Shown one piece after another: positions 57,920 to 64,000 of a DNA stretch of 64,000 nucleotides. A program made the position numbers and the translations under genes. Positions within the stretch are counted from its first letter, which is position 1. Each line of letters opens with the position of its first letter. This stretch comes from Actinopolymorpha singaporensis. GTDB taxonomy: Bacteria; Actinomycetota; Actinomycetes; Propionibacteriales; Actinopolymorphaceae. The stretch is taken from the NCBI RefSeq assembly GCF_900104745.1, contig NZ_LT629732.1, positions 4,079,981-4,143,980 of the forward strand, in the 5' to 3' direction. The notes under the pieces were generated by a model, which was not told where the DNA came from, did not search any database, and saw only the letters and a list, made by a program, of their open reading frames with translations.

Positions 57920-59194
57920 ATGACGGCGCCGACGTGGAGCAGCGCGGCTGCGACGGCCTGGCTGAGCGCGCGGTCCGCGTGCTGGTCCGATCCCAGGTTG
58001 TCCGCCGTCGGCTGGGCTCTGATCGTGGCCTTGTTCGTGGCGACCGACACGAGCGGTGCCTGCAGCGAGGCGGCGCCGTGCACGATCGACCGGACCGACG
58101 TGGTCGGCGCGATCGTGGTCGTGGCGGCATTGGCGCACATCGGCTGGCTGGTGTGGATTCCTTACGTCGCATGGATCACCACTCCGGTGATTGTGGTGGT
58201 GTCGGCGGTGAGCCCGGGCGCCATTGTCGGCGAGGCCGCCTCGTGGGTGCTCTGGCTTGTCGTACCAGCAGCGGCCTGGACGCTGGCCACCCTGTGGTGG
58301 CAGCGGTCCGGGCGCGTTCGCCAGTTCGAGACCGTGGCACCTCTGGCGTCCGCGCTGGCAGTCCCGCCGGTTTCGAAGTGGGCATGGGACCGGCGGACGA
58401 TCCGGCTGCTCGTCGGGTTCGCAGCTCTGGCCGCTTCGGCCGGCCTCGTGGCCTACACCCTGCACTGGCAGGCTACGGAGGACGCCCATGTACGTGAGGC
58501 AACGCGGGTGCCGGGCACCGTGCTCGCCCATCTCGACGACGGCTACGCGCTGAAGGTACGGGTCAGCCCGCCCGGTTCAGATGTGCGGACGCTGGAGACC
58601 TTCGACGCGAGCGGGTATCCGGTCGGATCGCCAGTACACGTCCTCGTCGACGGATCCTGGGCACGCCTGGCCGCCGAACCGTTCGATCCGACCGGCTGGT
58701 ACATGCTCGCCGCCGGTGCCGCGCTGGTCGGGGCGACACTGGTGGGTACTGTTCTGGCGTGGCGCCGGCGGCTGGCCGTCCTCGCGAGCGGACCGGTGCC
58801 GGCCCTGACCGTGTGGGCAGGCCCGGCCCCCGACGGCCTCCTCACGTCTGACAGCCCGTGGGTTCGGCGGGCCGTGGTGTACGCGGCGGACGACGAGAAC
58901 ATGCGCCGCCCCCTGTTGGTGGTACCGGTGGAGGCGTACGACCTGCACGACGATGACCGGCCCGACGACGACCGGCCCGACGACGACCTCCCCGACGACG
59001 ACCTGCCCGAGAAGGACGACGAGCCAGGGCCGGCCATCCTCTTCGGCCTGCCAGGTGACGGCGCCGTCCTCGCGTTGCAGGTGGAGGGCGACGAGCCATT
59101 ACTTCTGTTGCCGACAGGTCCGGCGCGCAGGGCGGGCCGGCGGCACCGCGGCCGCGCCGTCGGCGAACGCCGCCCGCCGAATGCCTACCGGTGA
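57920..59194 (+). CDS. Membrane protein with an acidic DDDRP/DDDLP repeat
   Basis: This is a 424-residue protein of unknown function. Spans occur around residues 28-42, 60-85, 88-105, 108-125, 155-175 and 265-285. Between the last two is a soluble loop (VPGTVLAHLDDGYALKVRV, PVHVLVDGSWARLA). A cytoplasmic tail starts at about 290. Residues 344-363 are four tandem five-residue units (DDDRP/DDDLP) followed by EKDDEPGP, a highly acidic stretch that could bind cations or partners. The tail ends in a basic patch. No ribosome site of note. It converges with the next small gene. Confidence 0.65.
   Translation: MTAPTWSSAAATAWLSARSACWSDPRLSAVGWALIVALFVATDTSGACSEAAPCTIDRTDVVGAIVVVAALAHIGWLVWIPYVAWITTPVIVVVSAVSPGAIVGEAASWVLWLVVPAAAWTLATLWWQRSGRVRQFETVAPLASALAVPPVSKWAWDRRTIRLLVGFAALAASAGLVAYTLHWQATEDAHVREATRVPGTVLAHLDDGYALKVRVSPPGSDVRTLETFDASGYPVGSPVHVLVDGSWARLAAEPFDPTGWYMLAAGAALVGATLVGTVLAWRRRLAVLASGPVPALTVWAGPAPDGLLTSDSPWVRRAVVYAADDENMRRPLLVVPVEAYDLHDDDRPDDDRPDDDLPDDDLPEKDDEPGPAILFGLPGDGAVLALQVEGDEPLLLLPTGPARRAGRRHRGRAVGERRPPNAYR
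58949..59008. repeat. Four 15-bp in-frame tandem repeats
   Basis: Units at 58949, 58964, 58979 and 58994 follow GACGACGACCxxCCC. The first has T at its sixth base; the last two carry CT in place of CG. They encode the DDDRP/DDDLP motif of the surrounding gene. Confidence 0.85.
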
Positions 59195-59203
59195 CCGAGC
59201 CGC

Positions 59204-59491
59204 CTATCTTTGAGCCCGATGCGTCATCCCGTCGCCGTCGGACCGGGCAGCGCCTAGGCGTACCTCACCTTTCTCGGTGACCACGGCGGCGTTCAGCACC
59301 TGCGTCTCCAGCGCCGTCATCAGCGCTTTCGCAGCGGACTCAGGAATCCCCTCGGCGATCTTGATGACGTTGCCGAGCTCCACGCCGAACCACGCCACCA
59401 CGTCGCAACGATTCGCGCGGTGCCGGTCGATGCGCACTCTGCGTGCATGGTCGAGGTTGACGAGTTCACCGTCAGTGGCGCGTACCCACAT
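59204..59491 (-). CDS. Small conserved hypothetical protein
   Basis: This is a 95-residue cytoplasmic protein starting MWVRATDGELVNLDHARRVRIDR, with VVAWFGVELGNVIKIAEG and ALMTALETQVLNAA. The opening resembles small actinobacterial proteins that begin with a conserved W-V-x-x-x-D-G-x-L-V-N-L segment. An ATG with GAAGGGG upstream is preferred to a GTG three codons earlier. Role unknown. Its 3' end almost touches the convergent membrane-protein gene. Confidence 0.65.
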   Translation of the reverse strand: MWVRATDGELVNLDHARRVRIDRHRANRCDVVAWFGVELGNVIKIAEGIPESAAKALMTALETQVLNAAVVTEKGEVRLGAARSDGDGMTHRAQR

Positions 59492-59504
59492 AGTGCACAC
59501 CCCT

Positions 59505-59958
59505 TCACCGCCGATGCCGATGGTTCCTGAGGATCAGACGGTAGGCGCAATCGACGGGTCACGCCTCATGTATGACAGAACCGGCCGTGGGGTGCACGTG
59601 CGGTCCTGGAGTACGCCGCCACCGGCGACGTGGCCGACGGTCTGGCCCTGTTGCAGGAACACCGTGCCCCGGGGTCGAACTGCTGCGACTCCCCGCCTGG
59701 TGCACGCCTTCACCGCACCGGTCGGCTACCTCTTCCGCCCCTACATCGTCTACCGCTCGCGTTCGCCCCCGGGGCGCCAACCCGCTCCGGCTCCGCCCAC
59801 GCCGGCGATCGCAGGGAAGCGTCCGGGCCGCCCAAGGCATGCCCGGCAACCCCAGGTCGCATTCCAGCCTGCGTTGACGTCTTTCCGGACGGCCCGGAAT
59901 GTCAAGGCGCAGTTGCCTGCGTCGACGGGCGGCCCCACGCCGGTGTGGGGCAGTGCGG
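59505..59958. other. Gene-poor stretch with possible decayed coding
   Basis: No intact gene is supported. A plus-strand stretch near 59610-59670 reads LEYAATGDVADGLALLQEH and looks like a fragment of an old protein that then loses frame. A 31-bp element at 59897-59927 closely matches 63022-63052. Confidence 0.3.
59897..59927. repeat. 31-bp element matching part of the acetamidase gene
   Basis: GAATGTCAAGG begins and TGCGTCGACG ends this element; it agrees with 63022-63052 at 27 of 31 positions. Read on the minus strand it gives VDAGNCALTF, against VDARKRSLTF in the acetamidase, so it may derive from a related gene. Confidence 0.5.
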
Positions 59959-60177
59959 CTAGCGCTTCTGAAGCTTCGACACGAACGAACGGATTCTGGC
60001 CTGGTTGCGTGGGTCGCTGGCGGCCGCCTGCAGCCGGTCCTGCGCCTTCTTGACTGCCTGTTGGGTCCGCGGGTCCTTGGCGAGCCGCTGCGCCTTCGCC
60101 TGCGCGTTCGCGGCGAGCTTCTTGCCCTGCGGACTCCGGAAATACTGCAGGACCCGGTCGAGCAGCGATGTCGCCAC
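59959..60177 (-). CDS. Small basic helical protein
   Basis: This is a 72-residue Lys/Ala/Gln-rich protein (LLDRVLQYFRSPQGKKLAAN, AKDPRTQQAVKKAQDRLQAA, ARIRSFVSKLQKR), predicted as two or three helices. The GTG start has a strong AGAGGAGG site. Two related DPRxQ segments hint at an internal repeat. Such proteins are widespread in actinobacteria without known role; DNA binding or a membrane-surface role is possible. Confidence 0.75.
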   Translation of the reverse strand: MATSLLDRVLQYFRSPQGKKLAANAQAKAQRLAKDPRTQQAVKKAQDRLQAAASDPRNQARIRSFVSKLQKR

Positions 60178-60246
60178 AAATGCCTCCTCTGTCGGTGGGA
60201 CGTCTGGAGAACGCCTGGGGCGGCAACCAGGTTCCTCGGTCCCGGC

Positions 60247-61449
60247 TCAACGCATGACGCCGGTGTGCCCGAGAGAGTAGCGGCCCGGCTGTGGCCATAC
60301 GCACAGGCCGTGTGGCCCGCTGCCGACCTGGATCTTCGCCAGGAGGGCGCCGTCGGTGGTGGAGAGTGCGTAGGCCTCGCCGTTGTAGCGTCCGGACAGC
60401 CAGAAGATCCTGCCGTCGGGGGAGAGGTTTCCCATGTCGGGGCTTCCGCCGCCTGGTATCCGCCACTTGCCTACCAGGCGGTCGGTGGCGAAGTCCAGGA
60501 TCGAGATCGATCCTTCGTCGCGGTTGGTGACGAGGAGGCGGCGCGAGTCGCGGGTGATGTAGAGGCCGTGGGCGCCGAGGCCGGTGGGAAGGAAGTCCCT
60601 GACCCTGAAGGGGTTGCCGGTGGCGCGCCACAGCCCGTTCGCCGTCATGTCGGCGACGTAGAAGGTACGACCGTCGGGAGAGACCTTGACGTCCTGCGGC
60701 TTGGCGTCGGCGGGCAGTTTGATTCTCCCGACGATCCGCATCCTGGCAGTGTCGACCTTGAGCAGGTCGGAGGAGAACTCACAGCTCACGACGAAGTAGC
60801 GTCCGTCCGCGGAGAAGTCGGCGTGGTTGACTCCGGCGCAGTCGGCGGGAATCGAATGCTCGAGCCGCATCGTGTGCGGATCGCGGAAGTCGATCCGGTG
60901 CAGAAGTGAGGCCATGACGACGGCGTACCGCCCGTTCGGCGTGAAGTAGAGGTTGTACGGATCGTCCACGGGGACAGGCTTCCCGGCCTTTGTCGTACGC
61001 GGATCGATCGGTGTCAGCGAGTCGCCCACGTCGTTGTTGACCCAGAGAGTGCGAAGGTCCCAGCTGGGAACGACATGCTGGGGCTGGCTGCCGACCGGAA
61101 TGGTCTTGACCACCTTGAACGTCTTCGGGTCGATCACCGTGACCGTGTCGTCGTTGGTGTTGGGGACGTACACCCGGTACGGATCCTTCCGCACCTCCGG
61201 TGCGAGCCGGCCGGGCCGGTCCGCCGCCCACACGTCGTCGGCACGCAACGGTGGCGGCATGCCGGGCAGATAGGCCGAGGTGTGTGGCGCTGCGCCTGCC
61301 GCGGTGGCCGTGGTGGCGGGACGGGCCGCCCGGTCCGCGTTCGTGCTCTGCGTCGGGTGAACGGCCTCACCCGGGCTCCGGCAGGCGGCGGCCGTCGCTG
61401 CCAGGACGAGTACGGCGGCAAGAAGGTGCCCGACGCGGGGCCGGTTCAT
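60247..61449 (-). CDS. Lipoprotein with YVTN-type beta-propeller
   Basis: This is a 400-residue exported protein. The N-terminus has a hydrophobic signal and lipobox-like ATAAAC, then a Thr/Ala-rich linker. The rest is a propeller: YRVYVPNTNDDTVTVIDPKTFKVVKTIPVGSQPQHVV, PYNLYFTPNGRYAVVMASL, NHADFSADGRYFVVSCEFSSDLLKVD, PQDVKVSPDGRTFYVADM, GLYITRDSRRLLVTNRDEGSISILDF, MGNLSPDGRIFWLSGRYNGEAYALST (each a separate blade). The ATG overlaps the NodB-like gene stop as ATGA. It is probably a surface binding protein working with that enzyme. Confidence 0.85.
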   Translation of the reverse strand: MNRPRVGHLLAAVLVLAATAAACRSPGEAVHPTQSTNADRAARPATTATAAGAAPHTSAYLPGMPPPLRADDVWAADRPGRLAPEVRKDPYRVYVPNTNDDTVTVIDPKTFKVVKTIPVGSQPQHVVPSWDLRTLWVNNDVGDSLTPIDPRTTKAGKPVPVDDPYNLYFTPNGRYAVVMASLLHRIDFRDPHTMRLEHSIPADCAGVNHADFSADGRYFVVSCEFSSDLLKVDTARMRIVGRIKLPADAKPQDVKVSPDGRTFYVADMTANGLWRATGNPFRVRDFLPTGLGAHGLYITRDSRRLLVTNRDEGSISILDFATDRLVGKWRIPGGGSPDMGNLSPDGRIFWLSGRYNGEAYALSTTDGALLAKIQVGSGPHGLCVWPQPGRYSLGHTGVMR

Positions 61450-62255
61450 CGGAGCAACTCCGTGACCGTGACTGGTCGCAGGCCCCGGGCACGGAGTCCG
61501 CCGACGAGTGCCGGTAGTGCCCGGACCGTGCCGGGATGCCCAAGGTGCAGGCTCAGAATCGAACCCGGCCTGGCGAGCTCCACTCCGTTGCGGATGACCG
61601 TCGCCGCCCCGGGATCGAGGTAGTCCCGGGTGTCGACGTCGTAGGAGAGGCAGCTCCGGTAGCCGGCTCGTGCCGCGGCCGCACGGATCAGCGGGGTGGT
61701 GTACTGCGTGCCTGATGCGCGGAACCACCGGCCCGTGCTGCCAGTAAGGCGGTGCAACACCGCCGCGCAGCCGGCGATCTCGTCGTACGCCCGTGACTCG
61801 TCCAGTTGCCGCATGGGCAGGTGGTTCAGGGTGTGGTTGCCGAGCTCGTGGCCGCCACGTCGGATTCTGCCTGCCATCCCGGGGTTCTGGGCAAGCCAGG
61901 TGCCGACGGCCAGCACCGTCACCGGTGTGCCGGCGTGCTCGGCCGCCCGCAACAGTGCTTCTGCAGTCGTGGGATCGCCCGCTCCGTGGAACGTCAGCGC
62001 CACCCGGGGCAGCGATCGCGGACCGTGCCCGATCTCGACGACGGTGCGGGGCGGTTTGCCTGCCGGTGGCGCCGTCGTCGGAGCGTTCTGGACGACCGAT
62101 CCGTGGTCGGTGTGGGTTGGCGCCGGATGGGAGGTGGCCTGCGCGGACGGCGACGAGTGATCCTTCGTTCTCGCGGCAGCGCAGCCGCAGAGCAGAACGC
62201 CGGCGGCAGCGCCTGACACCGTACGCCAAAGAAGCCGGCGCCGCGGGATCGTCAC
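61446..62255 (-). CDS. Exported NodB-like polysaccharide deacetylase (lipoprotein)
   Basis: This is a 269-residue protein. An arginine-rich signal (MTIPRRRLLWRTVSGAAAG) leads to the lipobox LLCGC, then a disordered Ser/Thr/Pro/His linker to about residue 70. The NodB domain has VALTFHGAGD where TFDDG is usual, the metal-binding HxxxH in GGHELGNHTLNH, FRASGTQ in place of RxPxG, and LSLHLGHPG near the end. The shifted aspartate (HGAGD) is a variant I think is shared by an actinobacterial subgroup. It probably deacetylates a cell-wall or extracellular glycan. Confidence 0.85.
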   Translation of the reverse strand: MTIPRRRLLWRTVSGAAAGVLLCGCAAARTKDHSSPSAQATSHPAPTHTDHGSVVQNAPTTAPPAGKPPRTVVEIGHGPRSLPRVALTFHGAGDPTTAEALLRAAEHAGTPVTVLAVGTWLAQNPGMAGRIRRGGHELGNHTLNHLPMRQLDESRAYDEIAGCAAVLHRLTGSTGRWFRASGTQYTTPLIRAAAARAGYRSCLSYDVDTRDYLDPGAATVIRNGVELARPGSILSLHLGHPGTVRALPALVGGLRARGLRPVTVTELLR

Positions 62256-62418
62256 GCCTCAACGTTAGGGAGCAGGGTGCCGGCGGACTGCAGGACGGAC
62301 TATCCAAGGGCAATTGTCGAGGTGGTCACCGGGTCCGGGCACGGCCACCAGCGCCCGTCAGGTCGATCTGGCACCTCTGATCCCACGAGGGCGAACCCCC
62401 TATGGGCTCCTGACATCG

Positions 62419-63423
62419 CTACCCACGCAGCGCGGCCGCGGATTCGCGCAGGTGCCGGTGGACGCCGTCGTACGCCGCCGACGCCGGGAGGAGCCGCTTC
62501 GGGATCTTGACCACCGAGGAGTAGTTGGTGTCGACCACGTTGGCGATCGGCGCCAGCGCGGTCTGGCTGAGCAGCTGGTAGGCGTCCATCCGGTCCAGGC
62601 CGTAGAGCTCGCTCAGCCACTGCACCATCTCGACCTGCGCGATTCGCCAGGCGTCCTCGAGCGGGCGGCTCGACCCGACGGCGATGATCGCGTCGTCGTG
62701 CTCGATTCGCGGCCACACCGGCGCGCCGCCCTTGATCAGGTCGACGATCAGGGTGACGTTCATCGCGCCCTCGACCGCTGTCCCGCACGCCTCACCCTCG
62801 CCTTGGCGGTAGTGGCCGTCGCCTACCGAGAACAACGCACCCGGAACGTTGACGCCGAGGTAGCAGGTGGCGCCGGCACGCATCTCGGGGGTGTCCATGT
62901 TGCCGCCGAACCGCTCGGGTACGAGGGAGGAGCGTGCCTCGCGGCCTCCCGGTGCCACACCCACAGTGCCCAGCATGGGCTCCAGTGGCAGGTCGAGACG
63001 GAAGTCACTGCGCGCGGCCTCGAATGTCAAGGAGCGCTTGCGTGCGTCGACGTGGTAGACCCAGGTGACCTCGGGCAGCGGGTCCTGCAGCAGCGCGGTG
63101 CGGTCGGTGCCGGTCAGCCCGCCGAAGAAGGGGATCGTGGTCGAGACGCCCCAGTCACGGGCCGGCTCCAGGTCGACGAAGTGCAGGACGAGGGTGTCGC
63201 CGGGCTCCGCGCCCTCCACGAAGAAGGGCCCGGTCTGCGGGTTGACGAAGTTGATGTCCACGCAGGCCGACGGCAGGTCGGTGGTCTGCCGGATCCGGCC
63301 CGAGTAGGCGTCCTCGGTCCACAGCCGCATGGCCGTACCCGGACGTACGCGGAGGGCAGGCTCCGCGCCGCCGAACGTCCAGGCGTACTGCTCGAAGGTG
63401 GGGGTGTACTCGACCGTGTCCAT
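62419..63423 (-). CDS. Acetamidase/formamidase family protein
   Basis: This is a 334-residue cytoplasmic amidase of the FmdA/AmdA family. Motifs: VNPQTGPFFVEGAEPGDTLVLHFVDLEPARDWG, PLEPMLGTVGVAPG, GNMDTPEMRAGATCYLGVNVPGALFSVGDGHYRQGEGEACGTAVE (conserved metal-site GDGHxxQGEGE), and the AYQLLSQTAL helix. GGAAGGAG precedes the ATG. It would release ammonia from formamide, acetamide or a related small amide. It diverges from the DUF218 gene. Confidence 0.9.
   Translation of the reverse strand: MDTVEYTPTFEQYAWTFGGAEPALRVRPGTAMRLWTEDAYSGRIRQTTDLPSACVDINFVNPQTGPFFVEGAEPGDTLVLHFVDLEPARDWGVSTTIPFFGGLTGTDRTALLQDPLPEVTWVYHVDARKRSLTFEAARSDFRLDLPLEPMLGTVGVAPGGREARSSLVPERFGGNMDTPEMRAGATCYLGVNVPGALFSVGDGHYRQGEGEACGTAVEGAMNVTLIVDLIKGGAPVWPRIEHDDAIIAVGSSRPLEDAWRIAQVEMVQWLSELYGLDRMDAYQLLSQTALAPIANVVDTNYSSVVKIPKRLLPASAAYDGVHRHLRESAAALRG
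63022..63052. repeat. Copy of the 31-bp element inside the acetamidase gene
   Basis: This stretch encodes VDARKRSLTF on the minus strand and matches 59897-59927 at 27 of 31 bases. Confidence 0.5.
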
Positions 63424-63508
63424 ACCGTGGTCTCCTTCCACGTGGTCCGTCCGCGCGCGACCGGCCCATCGTAGGAGGCGACCTCCCTGTCCGTCATAGG
63501 CTCGGACG

Positions 63509-64000
63509 GTGCGAGATGGTTCGACGGCGGAGAGCATCAACGCTCTGGTGCGGTTCTGCGCGCGACGCGACGTGGATGCGCTGACTCCCGCACTCGTCGG
63601 CGCTCGGGCCGACGTCGCGATCCTGTTCGGAGGGAGCATCCTCGCCGGCGCGGACGTGTTCGCGGACGCCGTTCGGGCGGAGGTCGCGTCCTTCTACCTG
63701 ATCGTCGGTGGCGAGGGACACAGCACGGACGCGCTGCGACGCCGCCTGCACGATCGCACGTCGTGGCCGGACGTCGACGATCTCACCGAGGCCGCGCTGT
63801 TCGACCGGTACCTACGGGAACAGCACGGGCTCGTGGTGGACGCCCTCGAGGAGGAATCCACCAACTGCGGCAACAACGTGACCAACGCGCTGGCACTGCT
63901 GGACGCCCGCGGCATCAGGCACGACCGGATCGTGCTTGTTCAGGACGCCACCATGCAGCAGCGCATGGACGCCGGCTTTCGCCGGCATGTTCGGCCGACC
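63509..64000 (+). CDS. DUF218 (YdcF/ElyC-like) protein, 3' end beyond the window
   Basis: A frame with no stop runs from GTG 63509 to the window edge (164 codons). The fold matches DUF218: RADVAILFGGSILAGADVFADAV, VASFYLIVGGEGHSTDALR, LVVDALEEESTNCGNNVTNALALLDARGI with the family E-x-ESxNTxxN motif, and RIVLVQDATMQQRMDAGFRR. No signal or membrane span is seen in the visible part, so it resembles the cytoplasmic YdcF branch. Role unknown; YdcF binds S-adenosylmethionine. Confidence 0.8.
   Translation, partial: MRDGSTAESINALVRFCARRDVDALTPALVGARADVAILFGGSILAGADVFADAVRAEVASFYLIVGGEGHSTDALRRRLHDRTSWPDVDDLTEAALFDRYLREQHGLVVDALEEESTNCGNNVTNALALLDARGIRHDRIVLVQDATMQQRMDAGFRRHVRPT

Noticed and set aside
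1-64000. CRISPR arrays, rRNA, tRNA, integrases or transposases
   Set aside because: None were seen; the only tandem arrays are the 22-bp and 15-bp repeats reported, which lack spacer structure.

Overview
The window is high-GC DNA from an actinobacterium. The evidence is a WhiB-type Fe-S regulator, many GTG starts, ATGA/GTGA stop-start overlaps inside operons, twin-arginine lipoprotein signals, and GC-rich third codon positions. The mix of sugar-catabolic islands with GntR/LacI/IclR regulators fits a soil or plant-litter saprophyte; a Propionibacteriales-like (Kribbella/Actinopolymorpha-type) origin is only a guess. No rRNA, tRNA, CRISPR array, prophage or complete insertion sequence was seen.

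Region 1 (1-15.4 kb) is a carbohydrate-catabolic island. An lplABC-like sugar ABC importer and an edge-truncated protein joining a SUMF1-type domain to a glycosidase-like barrel read leftward. They diverge from a GntR/LacI-hybrid repressor across an inverted repeat. A rightward operon follows: Gfo/Idh/MocA oxidoreductase, amidohydrolase, MLE-subgroup enolase, two more amidohydrolases. The last amidohydrolase has lost the usual metal-binding histidines. A convergent leftward operon holds a glutamine-amidotransferase-like/NodB-like protein, a second Gfo/Idh/MocA protein and an unclassified TIM-barrel protein. Region 2 (15.4-22.6 kb) is a complete family-5 oligosaccharide/peptide ABC importer ending in an IclR regulator; shared ATCTCG-type repeats link its promoter with that of the leftward operon.

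Region 3 (22.6-30.2 kb) has a NarL-type two-component system and an MMPL exporter. Both promoters carry the same palindrome (16 bp core in one, 24 bp perfect in the other), which predicts a small regulon. A LacI regulator diverging from a GH32-like glycosidase follows. Region 4 (30.2-43.2 kb) is a surface-polysaccharide locus: TylF-type methyltransferase, glycosyltransferases, flippase, NAD-dependent nucleotide-sugar epimerase, O-antigen-polymerase-like protein and two further methyltransferases. It contains a roughly 600-bp antisense overlap between a glycosyltransferase frame and a methyltransferase. A RelE-like remnant sits at its left edge.

Region 5 (43.4-64 kb) is mixed accessory chromosome: two RibD-C/DHFR-like reductases, two GNAT proteins, a seven-repeat FG-GAP secreted protein, DoxX, a DHA2 drug exporter beside a 23-bp perfect palindrome and decayed genes, a Baeyer-Villiger monooxygenase with an alpha/beta hydrolase, WhiB, a VanZ-like protein, small conserved proteins, a lipoprotein pair (beta-propeller plus NodB-like), an acetamidase, and a DUF218 protein running off the right edge.
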